Positions 24,430-34,854 of a stretch of 64,000 nt of DNA are shown here, in pieces. Source of the stretch: Eupeodes corollae (Eukaryota; Arthropoda; Insecta; Diptera; Syrphidae); the NCBI RefSeq assembly GCF_945859685.1, contig NC_079147.1:59302946-59366945 (forward strand), in the 5' to 3' direction. How positions within the stretch are numbered: position 1 is the first letter of the stretch; every line of letters starts with the position of its first letter. A program made the translations under genes and the position numbers. The notes below the pieces were generated by a model. It had not been told where the DNA came from. It worked only from the letters and a program-made list of their open reading frames with translations, and searched no databases.

Positions 24430-25600
24430 TCAACGTCTTCGACCGCACGCTTCTCATGCCCTCTCTATTTCCTTCTGAGAATTCGGCGGTCCTCTCGCCC
24501 TTCTCTGCTCATAGAGCTCACGAGCAGCTCTTGTCCTTTTATGCAGCGCCGTTTTACGTGCCTGTTGTTTGGCTGCATTTGCCTGCCGACATTTCTCATC
24601 AAACCAGGGGTTCCTTGTTGATGGCTGTTTGAAACCCAGCACATCAGAGGCGGCTTCTCTGATTGCATCTTGGCACTGTTTCCACTGCTTTTCGATACAT
24701 TGTATTGGCGGCAGAGAACTTCGAGAGACGTTACTTGTAACTCGGTGGGAATAGGATTTGGCGATCTCTGGCGATTGGAGCCGTTCGACGTTGTACCTTC
24801 TCCCAGCACCTCCCTGTTTTGCCTTGGGTCTGGAAATCCGAAGTGCTACCTTGGCTACAACGAGGTAGTGGTCCGAGTCGATGTTAGCTTCTCGGAAAGT
24901 TCGTACATTCATAATGCTGGAAGCGTGTTTGGCGTCGATCGCAATATAGTCAATCTGGTTGGCAGTAGATTGATCTGGAGAAGTCCAAGTTCCCTTGTGG
25001 ATGTTGATGTGACCATGACGTTTCGCCCCGCAGCAAAATCTATGAGCCTGAATCCATTGTCGGAAGTGTTGTCGTGCAGGCTGTTCTTCCCGATTATTCC
25101 ACCAAAGATGTCTCCCCTTCCTTGTTTGGCATTAAAATCGCCCAGGACTATTTTAATATCGTAGCTAGGGCACTGTTCATATGTTTTCTCTTCTGTGGAG
25201 GCATGCGCTCATATCAGGCTAATGTTGCCGAATTTAGCCTTGATGCGTATGGTCATGAGGCGCTTATTGATGCACCTTTAGCTCAAGATTTCTTGCCTAA
25301 GTCTGGCTCAGATGACGAAGCCGCAACCAAATAAGCGCTGTTGGTTTTCGTGGTAGCAGTCACCATAGTAAATATCGCAGTTTTTCATCCTCTTTTTGCC
25401 CGGCCCATCCCATCGTATTTCCTGGATGGCCGTGATATCAGCTTTATAGCGGTCTAGGGCCTCCGCTAATTGTTCGGCCGCACGTGGTCTGTTAAGGGAC
25501 CTAACATTCCACGTGTATATCCAAAGTTCGTTGTCCTTTATTCGTTTGCGTTGGTTGTCAACAGTAAACCCGTCCGTATCCGAGGCTTGTTGGTGCTTCG
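24430..25600 (-). pseudogene. RTE-like LINE endonuclease domain
   Basis: Minus-strand translation from about 25600 gives WNVRSLNRPRAAEQLAEALD, then ADITAIQEIRWDG with the catalytic glutamate. YYGDCYHENQQRLFGCGFV, DFNAKQGRGDIFGG and, in shifted frames, IDYIAID and SDHYLVVAKVALRI follow; the last holds the SDH motif. A 152-codon frame at 24912-24454 includes the end of the domain and the linker to the RT (NPWFDEKCRQAN). The enzyme would nick target DNA to prime reverse transcription. Stops near 25270 and frame changes near 25000 inactivate it. Confidence 0.75.
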
Positions 25601-25938
25601 CAACTATGAAAGCTTTAACGTGGCCAAGAAGTCACCCTGACGCACAACCCTCAACCTGGAGGGCCAGATCCTAAGTATAACTCCAAGGATGGGGAGCCGG
25701 ATAAAACCGCTCCTTATAGGCCTGGGCTCCGAATAAGTCGAAGAAGCCCTATAAGGTGTTTACTAAGTAGTTCAACCTTACTGGCCGCCGTTGATTCCAT
25801 CTCGCTGCCGTCTGGATAAGGAGAAGTGCCTTAGTGGAAACACCTCTCCCCACCTCTCTCATTTGCTGCCCCCAACAACTTTCGACTTAGGTTGGAACAC
25901 AATCTCCAGTTGAGGTACTAGGCACCCGATGTTCACCA

Positions 25939-25943
25939 CGGGG
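25939..25943. repeat. Transib target-site duplication, left copy (CGGGG)
   Basis: CGGGG directly abuts the left inverted repeat. The identical CGGGG follows the right repeat at 27599-27603. Confidence 0.8.
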
Positions 25944-25981
25944 CACTGTGGTCCAGAATCGACATCCAAAACGAATTTATT
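25944..25981 (+). repeat. Transib left terminal inverted repeat
   Basis: Starts with heptamer CACTGTG, then gtccagaat and, about 20 bases in, an A-rich block (ccaaaacgaa) in the region where RSS-like ends carry a nonamer. About 30 of 38 positions match the complement of 27561-27598. Confidence 0.8.
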
Positions 25982-26471
25982 CAAATTTCTGACATATAAT
26001 AATTTGACCCAAACGGCTTATAAATCGAGTGCTGGATACCGAAACTATGTAATAACGCATTAAGTTAATGACTGTTGTACATATTTTAGTAGTATGGCAA
26101 CACCAAAGTTAACAAATTCTTAACATTTAACTTATTATCAAAACAAAGAGTTACACGCTTTTGCAGATTTCGTTACGACATTGAACGTTTTTCGGTGCAT
26201 TTTTTTTTTTTGTGATTTCTTAATGCTTTAAGTATTATATCTACTATAAAAAACAGTTAGTATATGTTATATATTTTTAGTTATTCCGTTGTTTAGTTGT
26301 TATTGTATTTTTGATGAAAAGTTAAAATGTATCGAGTCTTATAAAAAATTGCAGATCATTGCAGATATTACTTACCTTTGTATTAGTTAGTACATGTATT
26401 AAGAAATATAACGGGAAAAAAATTTGAGTCCCCGCGTTGCCCCAGTATTTTATTTAATTTTGTTTTCAGAA

Positions 26472-27360
26472 ATGGTTGCTGAAATTACGTACTTCGAATT
26501 ATTTGAGAAATGGTTAAAATTCAAAACTTTAACTAGGGCTAAATGTGAAAGATCATTAGAATTGCATATTTACAACACTAAGCACCTAAAACCGAAGGTA
26601 TTCAAAGTAAGTTGGAAAATTTTGTGAAAAATGTTGAATCTCGTTAGAAAAAACCAAATAACTACCGACTTAGATTTTTGAAACTCAATAAAACATGGCT
26701 TAAAAACCAGAATAAAATTGTCTGTTAATGAGGGTGTGGATAGTCAACCTAGACCATCAAAAGCTGGAAGGCCATCAAAAAATTTCCTTGATGCTGGTAT
26801 AAGATGTTAACAAAATAAAGTACAAAATATAGTTGATAATAATTCTTTGAAAAAACTTCACGTGCAACTTAATCTGCGTTATGGAAGAGTGGTAAGCGAG
26901 ATGCCGCTCATGTTGTTAAAGAAACTGTTGTAGAATCAATGGCATCTGTAAAAAAAAAGTAGGACCAGAAAAGATTCAGAAAAAAATATACCTGTACCCA
27001 TGTCTTCAGACGAAGCATTAGCGTTTCCCTGGAAACTGCAAAACAGTACTTGTCCTTGTATCCGTGGTATAATATACCGACAAGTGTTCACAAAGTGCTA
27101 ATTCATGGATCTGAAGTTATTAAGCAAGCAATTTTGCCTATTAGACAGTTAGGAGAGGAAGCACAAGAGGCCAAAAATAAAGATTTTAAGTTCATAAGAG
27201 AACATAGAAGCAGAAAAGATACAGCATAGCATACCAACATTGATCTTTTTAATTATTTTTTGTTGTCATCAGATTTAATCATATCTGAATTAAGTTTACA
27301 GGGAAAATGTTGTTAAAAGAAAAAAATGGAACTAGAAGCAATGAATCTGCTCAAAGCACC
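26472..27360 (+). pseudogene. Transib transposase relic (RAG1-like family), central region deleted
   Basis: The first ATG with coding character is at 26472, preceded by tttgttttcag, which looks like a 3' splice site, so the original gene may have had an intron. The N-terminal part reads YFELFEKWLKFKTL. After a frame change, PSKAGRPSKNFLDAG and VVKETVVESMASVKKK follow, a region I associate with the Transib N-terminus. At about 27030 the reading jumps to the C-terminal part: YLSLYPWYNIPTSVHKVLIH, then LGEEAQEAKNKDFKF. The latter resembles the last catalytic-glutamate region of RAG1 (the SEGNESGNK block). It ends with NYFLLSSDLIISEL. The catalytic aspartate regions expected between these parts are absent. 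Stops and frameshifts confirm a pseudogene. Confidence 0.7.
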
Positions 27361-27560
27361 TCATGTAGAAATAAATATAAGCCTTTAATACTCAAATTCC
27401 TTACCTTTTATTAAATGAAGTATTTAGCATTATAATTTTGATTTTTAATAAGAAAAAAACAACAGATTTGTTTTGTTTTGGTAAAATGCAACTTCTATTT
27501 TCCAAATACTACTATAACTAATGATTTTTTGTCATTTTGTGTGGTTTTTACAAAGCCCAG

Positions 27561-27598
27561 AATTAATTCGCGTTAAATGTGCATTCTGGACCACTGTG
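27561..27598 (-). repeat. Transib right terminal inverted repeat
   Basis: Read inward on the minus strand it begins with CACAGTG, the canonical RSS heptamer, then gtccagaat. A CGGGG duplication follows at 27599-27603. Confidence 0.8.
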
Positions 27599-27670
27599 CG
27601 GGGAGGCGAGAGTAGGAGTTGATAGACAGAGGTTGGTTTTGAGAAAAAACCTTTGGACGCTTGTGTCCTC

Positions 27671-27717
27671 TTGAATGCACATGTCTACCATTTGAATGCA
27701 CATGTCTACCATTTGAA
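27671..27717 (+). repeat. 21-bp tandem duplication
   Basis: The unit ttgaatgcacatgtctacca (plus t) occurs at 27671-27691 and again at 27692-27712, followed by a partial third start ttgaac. The two copies are identical, so the duplication is recent. Confidence 0.85.
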
Positions 27718-27719
27718 CA

Positions 27720-29345
27720 TATATCTAAAAAGGTAAGAACTGCATTTAAAAGACAGAAGATTTTTATTTTGCAAAACCAACATAAAATCATAAGGCAAGG
27801 CTTTACTTCAGGATCACTTTATCCTTAGAAAAAATATGGTTTCACTGTGGGGCAGAAAAAAAATCAATTTTTCGGCTATTGCCACTCAAAAAAAAAACAG
27901 CCCTTTAAGTCTCCAGAGTTTTAACCCTGAATTTGTCAAAAATGAAGCCCTCCTTCATTCGAAATTATTTTGTAATCAGACTATTTTTCCTTCTGATTTA
28001 TTGATATTGCATCAAATTTTTTTCTGCAATCACTTATGAAATCTCAAATAAAACTAAAAAAGAAATATTTCTAGTAAAATCAAAAGAATAATTTGTATAT
28101 TTACTTCGAAAAAAAATGTCTCCATAGCTGAACTTCGATGGAAAGCTTATTTTATACGTCCTTAACAATTTGCAAAAAGTACCTTAAAATTCGCATTAAG
28201 CAAATCATTTTAAAAAGCTGTACTATATCTTAGTCGGTGGATTCATCAACCGAAGCAGAACGAAACCAATATAATTCTAATAAGTACTCTATTTCTTCCA
28301 CCAACCAATACTTTCCATAAAAACATAATCAAAAACTTAACACGCTTGCCCCATTAAATTTGTCTTTTTCTACATAAATGTTTAATAATATTGAATATCT
28401 CAAACTTGTCATACAATCCTTCACTATATTCAGATAATTCAACTAAATTGTCAACGCATTAAATGTGCCAACATAATAATATGATCCCAAAAAGATAAAA
28501 AAGTGTCAACATTCAAACTCAAATGAACTCATGGTATGGTTTATGTCAACCATCAGCTAATATTATAATTGTCAGTGATGTCGGCAGTGTGGTGGCGCTG
28601 CGAAGCGCGGCGGCATCAGTTTCAAACAAACTACTATCACTATAAGTGACAGGTGACAAATGGAATAGCATTTATGTCAAAATAGAAATGACGTGATCCT
28701 ATCCTTTATTTTTAAAGCAACATACGCACAATTTACACACATTTGAAACAAGAAGTGTAACAAAATGGATCAAAAATGATGAAATATTAAATTAATCAAT
28801 ATTATTAAACACGAGTAAAATGGTACTGATTCTATGCTCATAGATGGAAGTGTTTAAGATTAACTTTATTCTGATTGAAAAGGTAATAAACATCGTAATA
28901 TTGATGTTTCAACAAATTTTGATTCCTTAATTTCTCCTTACAACACATTGGTTAATGATGACAGGACCTTCTTGGGAATTTGAATGTATCAATAAAATAA
29001 TTTTAGATAAAGTTACTAAATTGCTTAGATGATGTCTAAAGAGTAAAGCAATATGCAATATTTTAGTTTTGAATTCTGTTCCGAAGTAAATATTTTTTAA
29101 CACTTTCGAAAGTGGTAGGTTTACATCGTGTCTCATACATGTTTTATAAAACCCTAATACACTTCGTGTCACATAGATAATGACAAGATTTGTTGGTTTT
29201 TTATTTTCCGATATTTCTATAAAAATCTTAGGTTTTGTTTTTGGAAAAACCCAAACGTATTAAGTTTATATTGGAACCAAACATTTTTGGATTAAGTTGA
29301 TTAATACAAGTCCTATGACGATTTTTCCAAAGAAGCTCATGAAAA
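27720..29345. other. AT-rich noncoding stretch, no gene seen
   Basis: No recognised element. A minus-strand open frame at 28927-29172 has no familiar motif. A short GC-rich patch (ggtggcgctgcgaagcgcgg) lies at 28591-28610. Confidence 0.5.
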
Positions 29346-29351
29346 GTACCT

Positions 29352-29392
29352 CTTTTTTGTGTCAAAGGGATAGGGACAAAATCTAAATTTAC
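29352..29392 (+). repeat. Left terminal inverted repeat of the Tc1/Tc3-like element
   Basis: Core gtcaaagggatagggacaaa. It pairs with the complement of 30351-30390. A related sequence also occurs at 30542-30569, outside the element. Confidence 0.75.
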
Positions 29393-29449
29393 CTAAAGGA
29401 AACTTTAAAATAAAGAAAATAACAACAAATCTTATGGTTTGGTAAATAC

Positions 29450-30265
29450 TGGTTGAATGGATTAAAACAATTTTTAGTAATGTGTGCTGCTTCCTGATTT
29501 TTGAATAACTTCAAGTAACCTGTGGTGCATGGATTCATAGAATGCAGTCAGATAATTGAGCGAAATTTGTGCCAAGATCCGTTTTATGACTTCAATAATC
29601 TCTTCGTTTTCTTTTTTCGTACTGCTGTCCTTCTTTCTAGACTTTTCTTGAAAGCCTATATAATTCAGAAAATGTCCTTGTAGGTGATTGCCGTCATTTT
29701 AGAGCTTTTAAAATCCAGCTCTAATGTATAATAACAGGTGGGTATCACCATTCCATTACACCGCTTCCTTGCTGTGCCGTTTTTCATGATAGATTTTTGG
29801 CTTTCTTTATCCATCAGGTCCGTCCAAATTATTTGTTTTAATCAGAAAAGACGATGTGCTAAGCAAGATTCCTCCTACCGTGATTTGTTGCAAAATTAAG
29901 GCGTGCAGCATTATATAGTTATTTTTCTTAATTTTTTCGTGTCAGGTATAGTCTGCCTTCTGTATTACCGAACAACAGAAGAACTACTAGCATTTACCTC
30001 AGCTTCTGCCTTGAATTTACTAATGGAAAGCCTTGAATTTGAAGCAGCTCTCACTATCACCCGCTCTTTCTGAAATGATGCGGCTTTCTTGACTCTTCCT
30101 TTCTGATTGTTTCTATATCTGGGTCCTTAAGGTTGTTGTATACATCATTTGAACTTCTTCTGATTTTGCTGAAATTTAAAAATTTCCACTGGTTTTGCCG
30201 AGATACATGGTTAGTTTGAACTTGACCTATTTCCTCCTTGGTTAGACCCTTACCTCTATCCATAC
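29450..30265 (-). pseudogene. Tc1/Tc3-like transposase, decayed
   Basis: The probable start is MDRGKGLTKEEIGQV at about 30263 on the minus strand. A helix-turn-helix-type region follows (KWKFL-like through SSNDVYNNLKDPD), as in the paired-like domain of Tc3-type transposases. After a stop the frame continues RERVIVRAASNSRLSISKF and KAEAEVNASSSSVV. The catalytic core is heavily damaged: IIWTDLMDKE may be the first acidic motif. The C-terminus, LNYLTAFYESMHHRLLEVIQ near 29500-29560, matches the final helix typical of Tc1 proteins. Many stops and frameshifts are present. Confidence 0.65.
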
Positions 30266-30350
30266 TTCTTGATTCTATCAAATTAATACTTTACTAAGCT
30301 CCCAAGCAATCGCAGTGTCCTTTTTTCTGATTTAAAACACTCTTAATTAA

Positions 30351-30390
30351 GTTCATTTAGATCTTGTCCTTATCCATGTGGCACAAAACA
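30351..30390 (-). repeat. Right terminal inverted repeat of the Tc1/Tc3-like element
   Basis: Contains atttagatcttgtccttatc and pairs with 29352-29392. A TA follows at 30391-30392. Confidence 0.75.
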
Positions 30391-30541
30391 TACAAAACAT
30401 GTCATACAACTTGTATTTATTAACTTAATCGAAAAAAGTTTGCTTGCAATTTAAAGTTTATACATACCCCATTCATTCCACATTTCAGTTTTTCAAAAAA
30501 ACTTAAGGGTTTAAGAAATATCGGCAAATAAAAAAACGATA

Positions 30542-30569
30542 AAAGCTTGTCCCTATCCAAGTCACAAGG
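30542..30569 (-). repeat. Third copy of the Tc1/Tc3-like terminal repeat
   Basis: The plus strand reads aagcttgtccctatccaagt, then cacaagg, in the same orientation as the element's right end at 30351-30390. It lies 150 bases beyond that end, so it is either a remnant of a second related insertion or part of a tandem terminus. Confidence 0.55.
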
Positions 30570-30689
30570 AAAGGCAAAAAACCTTTCAATTACTTTTTTT
30601 AAACAATCCCTTACGCTCACATTATTGAGTTTGTTTAAAACTAGCTTTGTCACAAAAAGTGTTTCAGTTTTTTTTTACAAATTTTTGAA

Positions 30690-31400
30690 CGCACAGTCTT
30701 GTGTAAACCACATGCCATGCAAGTCCAGCTCTTGTATTTTGGGCACAAAAGTTGCATATCATCTCACGGTAGCGCTCACCATTTACAGTAACGTTACGAT
30801 TCGCATCATCTTTTAAGAAGTAGCAATAATGCTACCAGCCCATAAACCGCACCAAACTGTGACTTTTTCTGCATGTATTGGTAGCTCTCGCAATGCTCCT
30901 GGATGATATTTACTCCAATATCGACAATTCTACTTATTTACGTTCCCATTCCGACAAAAATGAGCTTCGTCCCTGAACACAATTTTTTGGTAAAAAAATG
31001 GATCTTCGGCCAACGATGTAGAAGGTCGTACAGCTTCTAAATCCTTCCAAAAAAAATGTCTACGTTCTTGAGTAACAGAGGCCCAATTGCTGCGAATGGC
31101 GATGAATCGATAATTGATACACTGGCCGATATAGCTGCGATATTTTCTTCAGTTCGCACTCTAAGTAAGCGTGTTGGTGGTTTAATGTCCAACAACATTA
31201 ATTTGGTGGGAAATTTAGTCACAATAGCCCGAAAAGCCGCTTCAGTGGGGCGATCAACTGACCATAAAATGGAAGAAGTTCGCGATGAACTTTCTTAAAG
31301 AGCACGAATTTTGATAGTAAAATGCAATAATTTACAAGCGTTGTTCGTTCGTAAGAAGATTCACGGTTAAATTATTGACCAAACTGAAGATGTTTGACGG
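30690..31400 (-). pseudogene. Tc1/mariner-superfamily transposase, second family copy
   Basis: From about 31385 on the minus strand: VNNLTVNLLTNEQRL, then in other frames FPTKLMLLDIKPPTRLLRVR and EENIAAISASVS (31222-31037). The catalytic region FRDEAHFCRNGNVNK comes at about 30980-30940, where relatives have FSDEAHFWLNGYVNK. AEKVTVWCGLWAGSIIA and finally MWFTQDCAF near 30700 follow, where the second catalytic aspartate should follow QQ. The rest of the protein is absent. The homology breaks off close to the third Tc1/Tc3 end repeat, so a later rearrangement probably removed it. Stops occur throughout. Confidence 0.7.
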
Positions 31401-31889
31401 TGAAACAAAACACGAAGCGTGCGTAAGCTTTTTAAACCAGTGTTGCCCAAAAGATAATAGCTAAAAATCACCTATTACTTTATGCTAAAACTTGCCAGCA
31501 AAAGAATTAAGCGTAATGCTTCAAGCCTTGCTACGGAAACAAACGTTGTTGTTAAGTCTCAAATTTTTGAAATATTTTTCAAACTAGTTTTAAAAATGGG
31601 TTTGAAGTAACGCAATATGTACATAGGTATGGGTGGTAATATTTTCAAAGCTCTAATTTATGATTTATGAATTTAATAGTATTTAACTTATCTGCTTTGT
31701 TATTGAGCTTGAGATAGAATACCGAAAACCTTTGCAACCCAAACTCCCGACAAAATTATACGAGTTTCTGGATTTTTGCGGTTTTGGGATTTTCCTGATT
31801 TTTGTTTTCGGAGTTGTGTCCGTCTCCCTTATTTTTTGCAATAAAGGATCGGATTAATGGAAAAACATAAAAGTTAAAAGCTATCAATC

Positions 31890-32155
31890 GTTTAGAGAAC
31901 CAAGACCCAGTGAGTTACATTTCGGAACCATTCTTGTGTTCAAGTAATGTCAGGAATTCAGGAGAGCTACAGTTCTTCCGGTGAATCTGAATCAAAAATT
32001 TGAAAAGCAATTTTCATGTCTAGAGCTACTCTTGAAGGATTTATCAAGTCCTCGAAAGAGTCGGAACCCGTGAAATAAAATATAAGATGGCATCGATACA
32101 GTGCAGCGATTACACCCAAGCCTTAGTCATGACAATACTCTATTATCCCAACAGA
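31890..32155 (-). repeat. tRNA-derived SINE, old diverged copy
   Basis: Inverted and strongly mutated relative of the SINE at 50881-51162. It has agaaccaagacccagtgag (for agaaccagggcctagtgac), then aaccattcttgtg, gaatctgaatc, cttgaaggatt and cctcgaaagagtcggaaccc, in the same order. The head with the A and B boxes is barely recognisable (gcgattacacccaag). This is the oldest copy in the window by divergence. Confidence 0.6.
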
Positions 32156-32159
32156 ATTT

Positions 32160-34850
32160 TAAAGAAAATCTGCATACCTTCAGTTTAAGTTTATGAGCAA
32201 GGTTTTTCTTATTTCTTAAGTCTTGTATACTTTCCCCCAATTTTTAATAAATCAATGTGCAAATAGGTTAACGTTTAAATTGTTTAATTTAAAAATTTCA
32301 TTTACAAATATGATAAAAAGGTGCTCTACATTTGCTCTGTGAACTGAATTCATGTAAATGAATAAAGGCTAAGATTCAAATTGATTAATATATATATTTT
32401 TTATTACCCCTTTCACAATATTTATCTTAAGTTGCACAACTGTAATTAGAACTATTAGTATTATTAAGGATGTCTTTTCAAGTGTCTTATAAGACGTGTA
32501 CGCGTAATTTTGATAAAATGTAAACAAAAAAAGAACAATAGTTCGAATGAACTTTAACTCTTATAAATATTTTAAGCCTTTTTTGAGGGATTGATAATTT
32601 GTCTTTCTCTTAATTTTGTCTAGAAATATTCAATATTGGTATGAATAATAACTTTATTAAGTACATTGCTGAGAGACGTTTAAAGGTCCTTGTGAAAAAA
32701 ATATTGTCTTAAATAGTTTTCTCCTAAAGAAGAAAAAATAGGGTCCCCAACATAATGTTATCATTGACAGACAAATAATATCCCCATCAAACCTTGTTTC
32801 CAATTCCGAAATATATTAATATCTACCCTTTCCATTTATAGGATACAATACAAAAAACTAAATAGGTATCTTTTCTAGACGTTATAAACTCTATCTTAAA
32901 TGCTGTCATATAATAAAACTTTCTCCTCTGTCCGAACACACACCGCATACAATTCGATTGCCTTTTAAGTTTTATTATTATATATGCATACAAATGTTTT
33001 ACTGACGAATCCCTCTTCCATATCCTTTTATATAAGAATTTAATTCCCTTAGGGCATCTAAGACAACATAAGACAATATTGCAAGTTATTCCAAAACATC
33101 ATACAAAAACAGAAGAAGCAACAAAAATAAATATTCAGAATTCTCAAAATGGATTTGGCGAGCTGATATTATAAGGAGAGAGTGTCCTCTTAATCTTTAT
33201 GTGACGTTCTGCCACGCATATTGAAATGTCTCAGCTTATAGTCTATACCAAAGCAGAGCAAGGGGTATATCAAGGTATCCAATTATACACGTTTTGAAAG
33301 GAATATTCTTTACTTAGTCATCTCATCATAGCAAAAATTCAATCTAGACAAAAATAAACGAAAAGATGTCCAAACTAATTAGTACAGATTCATATCTCCA
33401 TCAAACAATTTCGGAATTGGCAAAATGGCATATCGAAAAACAATTCACTTCTTCTTCGATCCTGTTGACCTCTCTCCAAGGTGTCCTGCTCCAAGTTATC
33501 TTATATTGTTATAATATCTTTTTTTGTGTCCTTCTTTGTTTGAAACTACTGTTTCTGTTTCTGGTTTCTGGTTTCCTTGTTGTAAGTCATGTAATAACAA
33601 TCGTTCTAATTTGATTCAAAGGCCGATTCCCCACTGGCACACTTCCGAAACCAGTCATAAAACCGAAAAGCGTAAATCCCTTAACTAGATTTCCCAACTG
33701 GCGTATAATCCTGGCAAAATTTCATCACACGTTCTCCTTACATTACTATCAATATATGCGGATGCCAGAGCCACTTGCTAGCTGTTGCTGTTGCTGTTAA
33801 AGCAGATCCCAAAACAAAGACATATCAGGATATCACCATCTCGTCCTCGATTCAGTCTTAGTCTCAGTCTCGAAACTGGAAAACCCAAAAACAACAAGTT
33901 TTTCCAAAAACGAAATTTCCTTATTTTCTCTGATTGTTTGTTGTTTTTGGTGTGTCTACAAATGATGGCTATACGTGATGGGTAAGTGTGCCAGGGGGAA
34001 AAAACTTCTCTCCCAAAAATGTAATCATTCACACATCATGGTCCTCGTCCTTTCGCAGCAAGGATGTTTTTATTCATTCATATACACACACTTGTATCTC
34101 CATCAAACCAACAAACGAACAAAAATAACGCAAAGAAAAATGTACAGAAACAATAAAGAAACAATTGAAAGAATACCAAAGTAGAAATCACTAACTCATT
34201 GGGTTGCTGTTTCAGGATCTGTATAGTCTGTTTTACTACCCCCCATCCACCCATTCTATCACTTATGTCCTCCTTCAGCAGTTGCTGTTGCTTCTGGTTG
34301 CTGCCTCTGCATTATAGCATTTTACTTCGACGAACATACTTTTCTCATTTTTAATCCTTCTGCCGCAGATATTTCGACTTGAAAAATAATACAAAAATAA
34401 AGGACGAAAAAAGTCGAAAAGAAATTGTTTCCTCGTGTATACGACGACGCCGACGACGATGAGGATGAGGATATTCTGTGTGTAAAAGAAAAACTGTTGA
34501 TCATCTCTGGTTTATTTTTTGATAGTACGTATGGAGTTTGGGTTTTATTTTTGAAATTTTGTTTTTGGGGGTAGCTTTGGCGGTCTTTTTATGGTGGTTG
34601 AGTGCAGTGGCAGGACCGAGCTTTTCGGTTGGTACTTATGTTACTTTCTCATAGACACAATCAGAGATTTGGTTTTTGTGGGGTGGGTGTCCTTAATATG
34701 TTATTTCTTGTTATTTTACTTCTTTTTGTTCATTTTATTCCTTTGTAATTTGGTGTTTTTCATTTTCCTTTTTGGTGTCGTATGTAGGTTAAGGGATATA
34801 GATAGTACGACAGTGTGTTGAACAAAAAATGTTTCTTAGATACAATTTTT
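32160..34850. other. AT-rich noncoding stretch, no gene seen
   Basis: No supportable gene. Simple stretches include ttgctgttgctgttg near 33784 and acgacgacgccgacgacgat near 34440. A short plus-strand frame at 33366-33614 has a hydrophobic C-terminal half and is probably chance. Confidence 0.5.
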
Positions 34851-34854
34851 AATC

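Larger units (their letters stand above)
23150..25943 (-). mobile_element. Near-complete RTE-like LINE, inactivated
   Basis: Read on the minus strand, a GC-rich 5' leader (about 25943-25580) is followed by an apurinic-type endonuclease domain and then a reverse transcriptase. The element ends in post-palm sequence near 23150 without the terminal tail seen at 63444. It is broken by several frameshifts and stops. The 5' end coincides with the Transib insertion at 25944, so the LINE's true start may have been displaced beyond 27598. Related fragments are at 10458-12565, 48035-49600 and 63444-64000. Confidence 0.75.
25944..27598 (+). mobile_element. Transib-superfamily DNA transposon, internally deleted
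   Basis: A 1655-bp element with three agreeing hallmarks. Its ends are inverted repeats of about 38 bases, beginning cactgtggtccagaat on the left and cacagtggtccagaat when the right end is read inward. The first seven bases match the CACWGTG heptamer of Transib ends and of RAG recombination signals, and the right end is exactly CACAGTG. It is flanked by a perfect 5-bp GC-rich duplication, CGGGG (25939-25943 and 27599-27603), the target type known for Transib. It contains relics of a Transib-type transposase. The central catalytic part is missing, so it would be non-autonomous. It lies exactly at the 5' boundary of the RTE-like LINE. Confidence 0.85.
29349..30390 (-). mobile_element. Tc1/Tc3-like DNA transposon with about 40-bp inverted ends
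   Basis: The left end (29352-29392) contains ttttttgtgtcaaagggata, then gggacaaaatctaaattt. The complement of the right end (30351-30390) contains gttttgtgccacatggataa, then ggacaagatctaaatga. About 33 of 40 positions agree. TA dinucleotides sit just outside both ends (29347-29348 and 30391-30392). The 1.04-kb interior carries a decayed minus-strand transposase. The length, TA sites and long inverted repeats fit a Tc1-like element. Confidence 0.75.

Noticed and set aside
28927..29172. 81-codon minus-strand frame that resembled a LINE C-terminus at first sight
   Set aside because: No diagnostic motif; the resemblance rests on a few common residues.
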